DNA of 64,000 nucleotides, taken from Candidatus Leptofilum proximum. Lineage in GTDB: Bacteria; Chloroflexota; Anaerolineae; Promineifilales; Promineifilaceae. Positions within the stretch are counted from its first letter, which is position 1. Each line of letters begins with the position of its first letter. Made by a program: the position numbers and the translations under genes. This document shows positions 1 through 8,477 of this stretch, one piece after another. The DNA lies in assembly GCA_016710325.1 (NCBI GenBank), contig JADJXK010000002.1, positions 4,526,001 through 4,590,000 of the forward strand, in the 5' to 3' direction. Under the pieces are notes generated by a model, which had not been told where the DNA came from, ran no database searches, and saw only the letters and a program-made list of their open reading frames with translations.

Positions 1-999
1 AACCCGCTGCGCCGCAGGCTTGTAACACTCCAGCAGCTGCTTGAATCCCCACAGCTTTTGATCGCGGTCCCCAGCCCAAAACAGCGAATCGAAAGGGGCG
101 AGGAAGGTGGTACGCTCTGGCCGGATGTCACCGTCTGCTGCGCGCTGCAGCAGGGGCAGGTTGTCGCGATGGACCAGCCAGGGTTTACGGCCGTTCACCG
201 TCTCCCCCTGAATCTCAACCAGCACCCCCTCCGCCAGCAGCGCCTTGATAAGCGGCCGGGCCGGGGTCGCTTTCATGTAGGCGTAGAAGGTAAGATGACG
301 CGCCTCAAAAACACCCAGCGCCTTCGCCGCCTGCTCCAGGCAGAAGCGGCGCCCGGCATCGGCATCAACCGGCGTTGTGTCCACCCACTCTGGCAGCACC
401 CGCTCGCGGACGTCATACACGCGGTGGAAGTTCACCCGGTTGGCCACCATCAGATCGCCCCAGGCAAACAACGCTTCCAGCGCATTTTTGGAAGGTCGCC
501 AATCGTACCACTCGCCGCGCCTGGGGCCTTTGTGCTCAAAGTCCCCCACGCGCAGCCCACCCTCCGCGCGGATGCGGTCTAACGTCTCCGCCACCAGCTC
601 GCGGTTGCCGGGTTTGTTCACCCACTCCTGAAAGCTGGGGTTATAACTGATGTTCCGGTCGGTCCGCCAGCGATGGTAACGATAGTGCTCCAGCGGCATG
701 ATGCTGGCAGCATGGCCCCAGCCTTCGTAGAGGCGGTGTTGGCCAGGGGTGTAGATCAGCTGGTGGAAATCGTCGATGGCATAGGCGCCGAAGCGAGCCC
801 ACAGGGTAACGTAATGGGCGCGGTTGACCACGTGCAGCGTATCGATTTGTACGTAGCCAAGCCACCGCACCAGATCAACAATGGCCTCAGGGGTAAAGGT
901 GGGGGATGCATGGTTGGGCGGGGTGAGACGCTGAGTATCCAGCACCATCGCGCGGAGAGCCAAGAGCGGGTAAACCGGACCGGGAGCTTTTTGGGCCAT
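1..999 (-). CDS. AlkX/YcaQ-like winged-helix DNA glycosylase (3' end outside window)
   Basis: The reading frame is open from an ATG at 999 down to base 1, so about 333 N-terminal residues are visible and the C-terminus is missing. Residues 1-60 contain a Trp-Leu-Gly-Tyr-Val-Gln-Ile-Asp segment. Gln51-x-Asp53 matches the QxD catalytic signature described for AlkX (YcaQ) in the HTH_42/COG3214 family, which unhooks DNA interstrand crosslinks and excises bulky alkylated bases. Typical family motifs follow: a His-Tyr-Arg-Tyr-His-Arg-Trp stretch near residue 110, a Trp-Tyr-Asp-Trp-Arg-Pro-Ser segment near 165, and a Pro-Phe-Asp-Ser-Leu-Phe-Trp stretch near 310. The gene is divergent from the amine oxidase gene at 1215. 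Family assignment is strong; activity is inferred. Confidence 0.8.
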   Translation of the reverse strand, partial: MAQKAPGPVYPLLALRAMVLDTQRLTPPNHASPTFTPEAIVDLVRWLGYVQIDTLHVVNRAHYVTLWARFGAYAIDDFHQLIYTPGQHRLYEGWGHAASIMPLEHYRYHRWRTDRNISYNPSFQEWVNKPGNRELVAETLDRIRAEGGLRVGDFEHKGPRRGEWYDWRPSKNALEALFAWGDLMVANRVNFHRVYDVRERVLPEWVDTTPVDADAGRRFCLEQAAKALGVFEARHLTFYAYMKATPARPLIKALLAEGVLVEIQGETVNGRKPWLVHRDNLPLLQRAADGDIRPERTTFLAPFDSLFWAGDRDQKLWGFKQLLECYKPAAQRV

Positions 1000-1105
1000 A
1001 GGTGTCTAACTTCCTTAACAATAACTGATGTGCAGCCCGGTGGTTTGGGCTGCGGCCGTATTTTACAACATTGTGCGGGGAACGGCCGTTTCCCTTTCTA
1101 ATCCC

Positions 1106-1131
1106 TTGACATTTACCCGTACGGCTATAAA
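1106..1131 (+). promoter_or_regulatory. Possible promoter of the amine oxidase gene
   Basis: A perfect TTGACA (1106-1111) is followed by TATAAA (1126-1131). The 14-bp spacer is shorter than the usual 17, which weakens the call. It lies about 85 bp upstream of the GTG at 1215, in the 215-bp gap between divergent genes. That gap also holds one ACGGCCGT octamer at 1082. Confidence 0.35.
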
Positions 1132-1214
1132 CTTCCCCATCCTTTTTAACAATTTGCAGGAAAACTGTTTGCCCAAGAGAAACCAGATTCGACAATCATT
1201 GTGGAGATGAAACA

Positions 1215-2396
1215 GTGCGGGAACCGGTTAGGAAACGAACGTTTCAATACCTGGTATTAGGTTTGGGGGGGATTGGCAGCGCCGCAGCTTACTGGCTGGC
1301 GCAGCAGGCAGGGGCAGACGTCCTGGGGTTAGAGCAGTTTCCCCTGGGTCACGTGCGCGGCGGCTCACAGGACCACACACGCATCATTCGCCTTTCGTAC
1401 CACAACACAACGTATGTCAAACTGGCTCAGGCCGCTTACCAGGCGTGGACGGCCGTTGAAGCCGACGCCAATGAGCTGCTGGTTTACAAAACCGGCGGCC
1501 TGGATTTGTCCCCCGCCGGTTCGCGCCTGCCCCTCAGCGATTACACCAACAGCTTAACCACCCGCAACATCCCCTACGAACTGCTCGATGCCGCCGAAAT
1601 CATGCACCGCTGGCCGCAGTGGCGCCTGCCCGATCACGTGACTGGCCTCTTCCAAAGCGAAGGTGGCCTGGTGGCCGCGGCCAAAAGCAACGCTGCTCAC
1701 CAGCGGCTGGCGCGCGCGTTCGGCGCAACCTTGCGCGACAATGCCCCCGTCACCGCCATTTACCCGTCGGGCAACGAAATCACCGTTGTGGCGGGCGGTG
1801 AAACCTACACCTGCGAAAAGCTGGTCATCGCCAGCGGCGCCTGGACCAACCACCTGCTGGCCCACTTTGGCAGCCACATCAACCTCACCGTTACCCAGGA
1901 GCAGGTGACCTACTACGCCTCACCCCATCTGGCCGATTTTGCCCCGGAGCGTTTCCCCATCTGGATCTGGCTGGACGAGCCATGTTACTACGGCTTCCCG
2001 GCCTTTGGCGAAGCAGGGCCGAAGATTGCCCAGGATGTTGGTGGGCAGGAAACCACGGCCGAATCCCGCACCTTTGAGATTGATACGGCCGCTTTCCAGC
2101 GCACCGACACGTTTCTCCGCCAGCATCTGCCCACCGCTCATGGCCCCGTCATCACCGCCAAAACTTGCCTCTACACCATGCCGCCAGACCGGGACTTTGT
2201 CCTGGATACGCTGCCCGGGCATTCCAACGTCGCCATCGCCGTCGGCGCCGGACATGCCTTCAAGTTTGCCTCGCTGCTGGGCAAGATCTTGAGTCAGCTG
2301 GCCACAACCGGGCAGTCTGAACACGATTTGAGCCTGTTCCGATTCAGTCGCCCCATTCTTTTCACCGAAAATCCGGTGAAGGAATTTATGGTGTAA
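1215..2396 (+). CDS. FAD-dependent amine oxidase, monomeric sarcosine oxidase/N-methyltryptophan oxidase family
   Basis: The 393-residue protein, about the usual length for monomeric sarcosine oxidases, starts at a GTG preceded by GGAGAT with good spacing. An N-terminal dinucleotide fold Gly-Leu-Gly-Gly-Ile-Gly-Ser lies at residues 17-23. A His-Thr-Arg-Ile-Ile-Arg motif near 55 is typical of the family, whose members oxidise N-methyl or secondary amines with O2, giving an aldehyde and H2O2. Cys318, in a Lys-Thr-Cys-Leu-Tyr-Thr context, aligns with the cysteine that binds FAD covalently. A Gly-Ala-Gly-His-Ala-Phe-Lys segment follows near 345, where family members have an FAD/substrate motif. 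The gene is 57 bp upstream of a peptide-type binding protein gene, suggesting an imported amino-acid derivative as substrate; the substrate itself cannot be read from sequence. Confidence 0.8.
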   Translation: MREPVRKRTFQYLVLGLGGIGSAAAYWLAQQAGADVLGLEQFPLGHVRGGSQDHTRIIRLSYHNTTYVKLAQAAYQAWTAVEADANELLVYKTGGLDLSPAGSRLPLSDYTNSLTTRNIPYELLDAAEIMHRWPQWRLPDHVTGLFQSEGGLVAAAKSNAAHQRLARAFGATLRDNAPVTAIYPSGNEITVVAGGETYTCEKLVIASGAWTNHLLAHFGSHINLTVTQEQVTYYASPHLADFAPERFPIWIWLDEPCYYGFPAFGEAGPKIAQDVGGQETTAESRTFEIDTAAFQRTDTFLRQHLPTAHGPVITAKTCLYTMPPDRDFVLDTLPGHSNVAIAVGAGHAFKFASLLGKILSQLATTGQSEHDLSLFRFSRPILFTENPVKEFMV

Positions 2397-2404
2397 GTTG
2401 TCGG

Positions 2405-2430
2405 TGTGACGCACTTTCACCGTGCGTCGT
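2405..2430. repeat. Small inverted repeat before the first binding-protein gene
   Basis: GACGCAC at 2408-2414 pairs with GTGCGTC at 2422-2428. A related GTGCGACGCAC stretch occurs at 26744-26754, so this is a small recurring intergenic palindrome. No T-tract follows, so it is not an obvious terminator. Confidence 0.5.
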
Positions 2431-2453
2431 ACCCTTAGAAAAGGAGAAGAAAG

Positions 2454-4184
2454 ATGAAAAGGCACAAGATTTTGAGGATTTGGGTTCTGTTACTGATCGC
2501 TGGTTTGCTGGCGGCCTGTCGCGGCACTGAAGGTGCGGTGGATACTGGCGATGAACCGGCCCCCGTGACTACCGACGAAGAACAGCCTGCGGTTGAAGAG
2601 GCGGCCGATGAGGAACCCGCCGCCGACGAGCACAAAGTGGCCACCTTTATCTTTACCCAGGAGTTCGACACCCTGAGTCCGCTTTATACCAGCATGTGGT
2701 TCACCACCATTACGTACCAATTTTGGGAAGTATGGTCCTGGCACTTCGATGAAAACAACGAGCCGTTCCCCGTTTTGCTCACCGAAATGCCGACCCTGGA
2801 AAATGGTGGCATCTCCGAAGATGGCACCGTATTAACCTTTAACCTGCGCGACGATATTGTTTGGTCCGATGGCACCCCCATGACCTCAGCCGACTTCGTT
2901 TTCACCTACGAAATGGTTGTTGATCCCAACAATATCGTGACCTCCACATACCCTTACGACCAGATTGCTACAGCCGAAGCGCCAGATGAGCGCACCGTCG
3001 TTTTAACCTTTAACGAGCCGTTTGTTCCCTGGCAGGCTACCCTGTGGCGTGGCATCCTGCCGGAACACATCCTGCGCCCTGTCTATGAAGCCGACGGCAC
3101 GCTGGACAATGCCGAATGGAACCTGGCACCAACTGTTGGTGCTGGACCTTACGTCTTCGCCGAATGGGAATCTGGTAGTTTTGCCCGCTTTGTGGCCAAC
3201 GAAAATTACTGGGGTCCCGCACCCAACATCGACGAAATCTTTATCCGCTTTGTACCGGATGACGCATCGCAAATTGCCGCGCTGCAAACGGGTGATGGCG
3301 ATCTGGGTACCTTTATTGCCTATTCAGATATCCCCGCACTTGAAGACGCTGGCGTACAAATTCTGTCCGTGCCGTCCGGGTACAATGAAGGCTGGTTCTT
3401 CTACTTTGGCGATGAAGCCGCGCCAGGGCATCCGGCCCTTCAGGATGTGCGCGTGCGCCAGGCCATTGCCATGGCCGTTGACCGGCAGACGATTGCCCAG
3501 GATTTGCTGCTGGGCCTGACTGAACCGGCGGCTACCCTGTGGGACAATATGCCTTACGTTGATCCGGCCATTGAACCCTGGCCGTTTGACCCGGAAGCGG
3601 CCAACGCCCTGCTCGATGAAGCTGGCTGGATCGATACCAACGAAGATGGCACGCGCGATAAAGATGGCGTTGAGTTGGTCTTGACTCACGGCACTACTAT
3701 CCGCGAAATTCGCCAGGATATGCAGGCGGTGGCCCAGCAGCAGCTGGCCGATGTGGGCATTACGCTGGACATCGTCAGCTATGACGCCGACATCTTCTTT
3801 GGCGGGCTGGCCGATGGTGGTCCGGCCGCCAGCGGCGAACTGGACATCTTTGAATGGTCAGACGGCCCATCTTACCCCGACCCGGATCATTACTACTGGT
3901 ATTGCAGTGAAATCCCCAGTGATGAAAATCCGGACGGGGGTAACTGGCAGCGCCTGTGTGATGAGCGTCTGGACGAGTTGTTTACCTTGCAAACCACGCA
4001 GATCAATTTTGAAGACCGGCAGCAGACGTTTTACGAAATCACCAACCTCATGTTTAACGACGTGATCTGGCTGGGTATCTGGCAAGACCCGGACATTTGG
4101 GCTCTTAGTTCCAGACTCACGAATGTGAAAATGTCTGGGGCCACACCGTTTTTCAACATTGCTGAATGGGATTTGAGCGAATAA
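2454..4184 (+). CDS. Oligopeptide/dipeptide ABC transporter substrate-binding lipoprotein (system 1)
   Basis: The 576-residue protein belongs to the SBP_bac_5 (OppA/DppA) family. It starts at an ATG with AGGAG 7 nt upstream. The N-terminus has a lysine/arginine-rich head, a hydrophobic core and a lipobox Leu-Leu-Ala-Ala-Cys with the lipidated residue at Cys22. An acidic, proline-rich linker follows (about residues 25-60), then the binding domain with a family Gly-Pro-Tyr-Val-Phe segment near 232 and an Asp/Asn-rich loop of the type common in this family near 395. It should sit outside the membrane and deliver peptides or related solutes to the permeases encoded at 4313 and 5359. A 114-bp hairpin element separates it from the first permease gene, a common arrangement that raises binding-protein mRNA over the rest. 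Confidence 0.88.
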   Translation: MKRHKILRIWVLLLIAGLLAACRGTEGAVDTGDEPAPVTTDEEQPAVEEAADEEPAADEHKVATFIFTQEFDTLSPLYTSMWFTTITYQFWEVWSWHFDENNEPFPVLLTEMPTLENGGISEDGTVLTFNLRDDIVWSDGTPMTSADFVFTYEMVVDPNNIVTSTYPYDQIATAEAPDERTVVLTFNEPFVPWQATLWRGILPEHILRPVYEADGTLDNAEWNLAPTVGAGPYVFAEWESGSFARFVANENYWGPAPNIDEIFIRFVPDDASQIAALQTGDGDLGTFIAYSDIPALEDAGVQILSVPSGYNEGWFFYFGDEAAPGHPALQDVRVRQAIAMAVDRQTIAQDLLLGLTEPAATLWDNMPYVDPAIEPWPFDPEAANALLDEAGWIDTNEDGTRDKDGVELVLTHGTTIREIRQDMQAVAQQQLADVGITLDIVSYDADIFFGGLADGGPAASGELDIFEWSDGPSYPDPDHYYWYCSEIPSDENPDGGNWQRLCDERLDELFTLQTTQINFEDRQQTFYEITNLMFNDVIWLGIWQDPDIWALSSRLTNVKMSGATPFFNIAEWDLSE

Positions 4185-4191
4185 GCAGGAG

Positions 4192-4305
4192 CTTATGAGG
4201 TTTTGAGTGAAGCGTGATGCGTGAAACGTGAAACGTGATGGGGTTTTTCACGCATCACGTTTCACGTTTCACCGGCCTGCCAACCTCATAAATTCCCAAA
4301 GAGCC
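4192..4305. repeat. Palindromic intergenic element, GTGAAAC type (divergent copy)
   Basis: The outer arms CTTATGAGG (4192-4200) and CCTCATAA (4283-4290) enclose long inner arms built from tandem GTGAAAC units and their complement. The right end reads ATTCCCAAAGAGCC, like the ends of copies at 33944, 50536 and 63367. It lies between binding-protein and permease genes and could form a long mRNA hairpin. No T-run follows, so RNA stabilisation or attenuation is more likely than full termination. Confidence 0.8.
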
Positions 4306-4312
4306 AACGAAT

Positions 4313-5347
4313 ATGACTCGATATATTGCTCGCCGACTGCTGCAAGCCGTTCCCTTGCTGTTCATCATCAGCGTCGTCCTTTTTATCCTGATGCAAAATA
4401 TGGGCGATCCGCTGGCGACGATGGGCGGCCGTCGTGCCACGCGGCCCGACGATCGGGAACGGTTAACGCGGCAGTTGGGCCTGGATCAGCCCATTTACCT
4501 GCAGTACGTCTACTGGCTGGCAGGGAATGATTGGGCCACTTTTGACGTGGATGGCGATGGGGTGGCGGAAACGCCAGGCCACCGTAAAGGGGTGCTGCGC
4601 GGTGATTTTGGCACCTCGTTGGTCAATCGGGGCAAACCGGTGTTGGAAGTAATTTGGGACAGGGTGCCTAACACGCTGATCTTGATGGTGGCGTCGGAGA
4701 TTGTCATTATTGTGCTGGCCTTGTTGATTGGTGTTTATTCGGCGCTGCGGCAGTATTCTTTGTTTGATCATGCGATTACGGCCGTTTCCTTCATCGGCTA
4801 CTCTATGCCCATCTTCTTTATTGCCCTGCTCTCCATCTACATCTTTTCCGTCAACTTCCAGCGTTGGGGTCTGCCCCACCTGCCGGCAGTGGGCATGTTT
4901 GATCCCAAAGTAGGCAAAACCACCGGGCAGGTGCTGCTGCACTTAATTTTGCCGGTGATGAGCATCGCCATTATCAGTACGGCCGCTTACAGTCGCTACA
5001 TTCGCAGTACCATGTTAGAAGTGATGAACCAGGATTACATTCGCACCGCCAAAGCCAAAGGGCTCAAAGGGCGGACCATCGTTTTGGTCCACGCTTTAAA
5101 AAATGCCTCGCTGCCCATCGTTACGGTGGTTGGCTTGGATATTCCGTTCTTGCTGGGTGGTGCCGTGGTGACGGAGCGCATCTTTGCCTGGCCGGGCATG
5201 GGGCGGCTCTTTCTAGATCACGTTTCGCGCAACGACGTGCCCGTGGTCATGGGCATCCTGATGCTTTTATCCGTAGCCGTCATCATCTTCCAGATTTTGA
5301 CCGATATTACTTACGCGGTGTTGGATCCACGCATCCGGTACGACTGA
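4313..5347 (+). CDS. Oligopeptide ABC transporter permease, DppB/OppB type (system 1)
   Basis: The 344-residue inner-membrane permease begins with the classic Arg-Tyr-Ile-Ala-Arg-Arg-Leu-Leu-Gln N-terminus and first membrane helix of DppB/OppB proteins. An extracytoplasmic loop follows (about residues 35-110), then the BPD_transp_1 core with about five helices. The cytoplasmic coupling (EAA) loop is visible at about residues 240-262, with Arg-Thr-Ala-Lys-Ala-Lys-Gly-Leu. It ends with the family's typical Asp-Pro-Arg-Ile-Arg-Tyr. It should pair with the permease encoded 11 bp downstream and the ATPases at 6395 and 7390. Confidence 0.88.
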   Translation: MTRYIARRLLQAVPLLFIISVVLFILMQNMGDPLATMGGRRATRPDDRERLTRQLGLDQPIYLQYVYWLAGNDWATFDVDGDGVAETPGHRKGVLRGDFGTSLVNRGKPVLEVIWDRVPNTLILMVASEIVIIVLALLIGVYSALRQYSLFDHAITAVSFIGYSMPIFFIALLSIYIFSVNFQRWGLPHLPAVGMFDPKVGKTTGQVLLHLILPVMSIAIISTAAYSRYIRSTMLEVMNQDYIRTAKAKGLKGRTIVLVHALKNASLPIVTVVGLDIPFLLGGAVVTERIFAWPGMGRLFLDHVSRNDVPVVMGILMLLSVAVIIFQILTDITYAVLDPRIRYD

Positions 5348-5358
5348 GAAGCTGCCTT

Positions 5359-6312
5359 ATGAGCACTATCGAACCTACTGTGGCCACAATTCCCCTCGGT
5401 GCCGATCATTTAGAAGCCCCGCCTTTAACGCTGGCGCAATTGACCTGGCGCCGCTTTCGCCGCCACAAGATGGCGTTGGTGGGCGCCTTTGTCATTATTT
5501 TGCTCTTTGTTTATGCCTTTGGCGGGGCAATTATTTTTAGCGAAGCAGACGCCAATTTTACCGACACAAGTTTACGTCTGAACAGCCCCTCAGCCGCCCA
5601 CCCGTTTGGCACAGATACTGTTGGCCGCGACATTTTGATCCGCACCATTTACGGTGGCCAGATTTCACTGTTGATTGGCTTAACGGCCGTTATCCTAGAA
5701 ACAGCCATCGGCGTGCTGGTGGGCGCTGTGGCTGGTTACTATGGCGGCAAAATTGATTCGGTTTTGATGCGTTTCACCGAAGCTGCTTTAAACATTCCCC
5801 AGCTTTTTCTGCTGATTGTCATGGCCAAATTCTTTGGCGGCGCCATTCCCGACGTCACCGTGTTAGGGCGCACGTTTAGCGGCAGCGTTATCGTCATTAT
5901 TCTCATTATCGGCCTCACTAGCTGGATGTACCTGGCGCGCATCGTCCGTGCTGAATTCCTTTCCATCAAGGAGAACGAATTTATCCTGGCGGCCAAAGCC
6001 ATCGGCACCTCGAACTGGCAAATAATTTTTAAGCATATTTTGCCCAACAGCATTGCCCCCATCGTGGTTTCGGCCACGTTGGGGGTGGCCAACGCCATTC
6101 TTTCCGAAGCGTATATCAGCTTTCTTGGGCTGGGCGTGCAGCCCCCCACCGCCACCTGGGGCAACATGCTCGATGGCTCGTACAACTACATCGAGTCGGC
6201 TCCCTGGCTGTGGATTTTTCCCGGCTTGCTGATTGTGTTAACCGTGCTCAGCATCAATTTTGTAGGTGACGGTCTGCGCGATGCGCTGGATCCGCGCAGC
6301 CGGGCGGTTTGA
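5359..6312 (+). CDS. Oligopeptide ABC transporter permease, DppC/OppC type (system 1)
   Basis: The 317-residue protein has the DppC/OppC layout: a cytoplasmic N-terminal segment of about 35 residues with Trp-Arg-Arg-Phe-Arg-Arg-His-Lys, a first helix near 37-60, and the Pro-Phe-Gly-Thr-Asp-x-x-Gly-Arg-Asp motif near residues 83-92. The transport domain carries an Ala-Ala-Lys-Ala-Ile-Gly coupling loop near 213. The C-terminal Gly-Asp-Gly-Leu-Arg-Asp-Ala-Leu-Asp-Pro-Arg signature is intact. The gene follows the DppB-type gene by 11 bp and is followed by a 60-bp hairpin repeat before the ATPase genes. Confidence 0.88.
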   Translation: MSTIEPTVATIPLGADHLEAPPLTLAQLTWRRFRRHKMALVGAFVIILLFVYAFGGAIIFSEADANFTDTSLRLNSPSAAHPFGTDTVGRDILIRTIYGGQISLLIGLTAVILETAIGVLVGAVAGYYGGKIDSVLMRFTEAALNIPQLFLLIVMAKFFGGAIPDVTVLGRTFSGSVIVIILIIGLTSWMYLARIVRAEFLSIKENEFILAAKAIGTSNWQIIFKHILPNSIAPIVVSATLGVANAILSEAYISFLGLGVQPPTATWGNMLDGSYNYIESAPWLWIFPGLLIVLTVLSINFVGDGLRDALDPRSRAV

Positions 6313-6319
6313 TAAAAAA

Positions 6320-6380
6320 GGAGATTGGAAATGAGAGATTGGAGATTGTTGTCATCTCTAATCTCCAATCCCTAATCTCC
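6320..6380. repeat. Hairpin made of GAGATTGG-type degenerate repeats
   Basis: The left arm (6320-6347) consists of tandem GAGATTGG/GAGATTGGA-like units; the right arm (6360-6380) carries their complement, AATCTCCAATC then CTAATCTCC. It lies between the DppC-type and DppD-type genes. A single arm of the same type occurs at 62327, and a complementary short stretch lies inside hypF at 21413. Confidence 0.75.
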
Positions 6381-6394
6381 GAAATGGAATTTTC

Positions 6395-7393
6395 ATGAAT
6401 CCATCCAGGAATAAAATCCTCAAAGTCGAAAATCTCCAGGTCCAGTTTGATACGCCGGAAGGCACGGTTCACGCTGTGAACGGCATCTCCTACAACATCA
6501 AAGAAGGGGAGGCGGTGGCGGTGGTGGGTGAGAGCGGCTGCGGCAAATCGGTGAGCATGATGTCCATTTTGGGGCTGATTCCCATCCCACCGGGCAAGAT
6601 TGTAAACGGCCGTGCCCTCTGGCTGGAACGTGACCTGCTGCAGCTGTCCGAAGATGCCCTGGAGCAGCTGCGCGGCAGCGAAATCGGCATGATCTTTCAG
6701 GACCCGATGACCTCGCTCAACCCGGTTTTAAGCATTGAGCGCCAGCTGACCGAAGCGCTGCAAAAGCATTATGGCATGGAAAAAGAACAGGCACGCAAGC
6801 GGGCCGTTGATCTGCTGGAGTTGGTGGGCATTCCCGATGCGGCGCGCCGCCTGGGCAGCTATCCGCACCAGTTTTCCGGGGGCATGCGCCAACGGGTGAT
6901 GATTGCCATGATGCTGGCCTGCAACCCCAGCCTGCTCATCGCCGACGAGCCAACGACGGCGCTGGACGTAACGATTCAGGCCCAGATCGTCGACCTCGTC
7001 ATCCGGATGCGCGAAAAGATGGGCATGGCCATGATCTGGATCACCCACGACCTGGGCGTTGTGGCCGGGATGGCCGACCGGGTGATCGTGATGTACGCGG
7101 GCTACATCGTCGAAGAAGCTATCGTGGACGATCTGTATGAACGGCCGCAGCACCCCTACACCATGGCGCTGCTGGCCGCCCTGCCCCGCGTGGACCAGCG
7201 GCGCGAAAAGCGACTGAAATCAATTCCTGGCGCGCCGCCCAATCTGCTCTTTGCGCCGCGCGGCTGTCCGTTTGCCCCGCGCTGCGACTTTGTCATCGAG
7301 CGCTGCCGCCAGGAAATGCCGCCGCTGGAACCAGTTGCCGCCGGGCATAAAGTTGCCTGCTGGGTCGATATTGCCACAGGAGAACCACGATGA
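6395..7393 (+). CDS. Oligopeptide ABC transporter ATPase, DppD/OppD type (system 1)
   Basis: The 332-residue cytoplasmic ATPase has Walker A Gly-Glu-Ser-Gly-Cys-Gly-Lys-Ser near residues 46-53, a Q-loop in Phe-Gln-Asp-Pro-Met-Thr-Ser-Leu-Asn-Pro, signature Phe-Ser-Gly-Gly-Met-Arg-Gln-Arg near 160, Walker B with Asp-Glu-Pro-Thr-Thr-Ala-Leu-Asp, and a switch histidine in Thr-His-Asp-Leu-Gly. The C-terminal Oligo_HPY segment has paired cysteines (Gly-Cys-Pro-Phe-Ala-Pro-Arg-Cys). Such pairs energise peptide import as a heterodimer with the F-type partner, whose start codon overlaps this stop by 4 bp (ATGA), indicating translational coupling. Confidence 0.9.
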   Translation: MNPSRNKILKVENLQVQFDTPEGTVHAVNGISYNIKEGEAVAVVGESGCGKSVSMMSILGLIPIPPGKIVNGRALWLERDLLQLSEDALEQLRGSEIGMIFQDPMTSLNPVLSIERQLTEALQKHYGMEKEQARKRAVDLLELVGIPDAARRLGSYPHQFSGGMRQRVMIAMMLACNPSLLIADEPTTALDVTIQAQIVDLVIRMREKMGMAMIWITHDLGVVAGMADRVIVMYAGYIVEEAIVDDLYERPQHPYTMALLAALPRVDQRREKRLKSIPGAPPNLLFAPRGCPFAPRCDFVIERCRQEMPPLEPVAAGHKVACWVDIATGEPR

Positions 7394-8418
7394 CCGCTGC
7401 CAACCATGGAACAGAGACGCTGGTTACCGTCAAGGATTTGAAGAAGCATTTTCCCATTCAGCGCGGAATTGTAATTCAGCGCACGGTGGGTGCGGTAAAG
7501 GCCGTGGATGGCATTACCTTTAATATTGCGCGCGGCGAAACGCTGGGGCTGGTGGGGGAGAGCGGCTGCGGCAAAAGCACGGCCGGGCGCACCATCCTGG
7601 GGCTGTATCCGGCCACTGACGGGGAAATTACCATCGACGGTTTAGACGTGCGGGCCGCTACAGGGAAGACGTTACAGCAGGTGCGGCGCAAGGCCCAAAT
7701 GATTTTTCAAGACCCGTTTGCCTCGCTTAATCCACGGTGGACGGTGAACGCGATTGTCAGTGAGCCGCTGCGCGTGCACAAACTGCTGCCGAATGAAAAG
7801 GCGCGATCTGCCCGGGTGAAAGAGCTGATGGAGTTAGTTGGCCTAAGCAGCCGTTATGTCAACCGCTTTCCGCATGAATTTTCCGGCGGGCAGCGGCAGC
7901 GTATCGGTGTGGCGCGGGCCCTGGCTTCCGAGCCGGACTTCATCGTTTGTGATGAACCGATTTCGGCGCTGGACGTATCGATTCAGGCCCAGGTAGTGAA
8001 CTTGCTGGAAGATTTGCAGGCGCAGTTTAACCTGACCTACCTGTTTATTGCCCACGATTTGAGCATGGTGCGCCACATTTGTACACGGGTGGCCGTGATG
8101 TACCTGGGGGTCATGGCCGAACTGGCGGAGAAGGATGAGCTGTACGAGAATCCCTTGCATCCGTATACGCAAGCACTGTTATCGGCCGTTCCTGTGCCTG
8201 ACCCCAAAAAATCCCGCCAACGGCAGCGCATCATTCTCAGCGGCGACGTGCCCAGCCCGATTGATCCACCCACTGGTTGCCGTTTTCACACCCGCTGCCC
8301 CATTGTCCAACCACACTGCACCCAGGTGGAACCGGTCTGGCGTGAGGTAAAAGAGGGGCATTTTGTGGCCTGTCATGAAGTAGAGCCGAAATTTGTGGGG
8401 AGCGCCCGTATCGCATAG
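7390..8418 (+). CDS. Oligopeptide ABC transporter ATPase, DppF/OppF type (system 1)
   Basis: The 342-residue partner ATPase shows Walker A Gly-Glu-Ser-Gly-Cys-Gly-Lys-Ser, Q-loop Phe-Gln-Asp-Pro-Phe-Ala-Ser-Leu-Asn-Pro, signature Phe-Ser-Gly-Gly-Gln-Arg-Gln-Arg, Walker B ending Asp-Glu-Pro-Ile-Ser-Ala-Leu-Asp, and His switch in Ala-His-Asp-Leu-Ser. The Arg-Gln in the signature and the Pro-Thr-Gly-Cys-Arg-Phe-His-Thr-Arg-Cys-Pro tail are typical of F-type members. It overlaps the D-type gene by 4 bp and ends system 1. System 2 begins 59 bp later with no visible terminator, so both importers may be one transcript. Confidence 0.9.
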   Translation: MTAANHGTETLVTVKDLKKHFPIQRGIVIQRTVGAVKAVDGITFNIARGETLGLVGESGCGKSTAGRTILGLYPATDGEITIDGLDVRAATGKTLQQVRRKAQMIFQDPFASLNPRWTVNAIVSEPLRVHKLLPNEKARSARVKELMELVGLSSRYVNRFPHEFSGGQRQRIGVARALASEPDFIVCDEPISALDVSIQAQVVNLLEDLQAQFNLTYLFIAHDLSMVRHICTRVAVMYLGVMAELAEKDELYENPLHPYTQALLSAVPVPDPKKSRQRQRIILSGDVPSPIDPPTGCRFHTRCPIVQPHCTQVEPVWREVKEGHFVACHEVEPKFVGSARIA

Positions 8419-8477
8419 TCTAAAAACACGGGCTTGTGTCAAAACCAAAAACAGTGATGAAGGAGAAGAAAAGAAAG

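Noticed and set aside
58..582. Plus-strand frame of 174 codons at the window start
   Set aside because: It lies opposite the conserved AlkX/YcaQ-like coding region.
4206..4270. CRISPR-like array, because of regularly repeated GTGAAAC units
   Set aside because: Units are 7-10 bp with no spacers; they form a hairpin with their own complement, and no cas gene is present.
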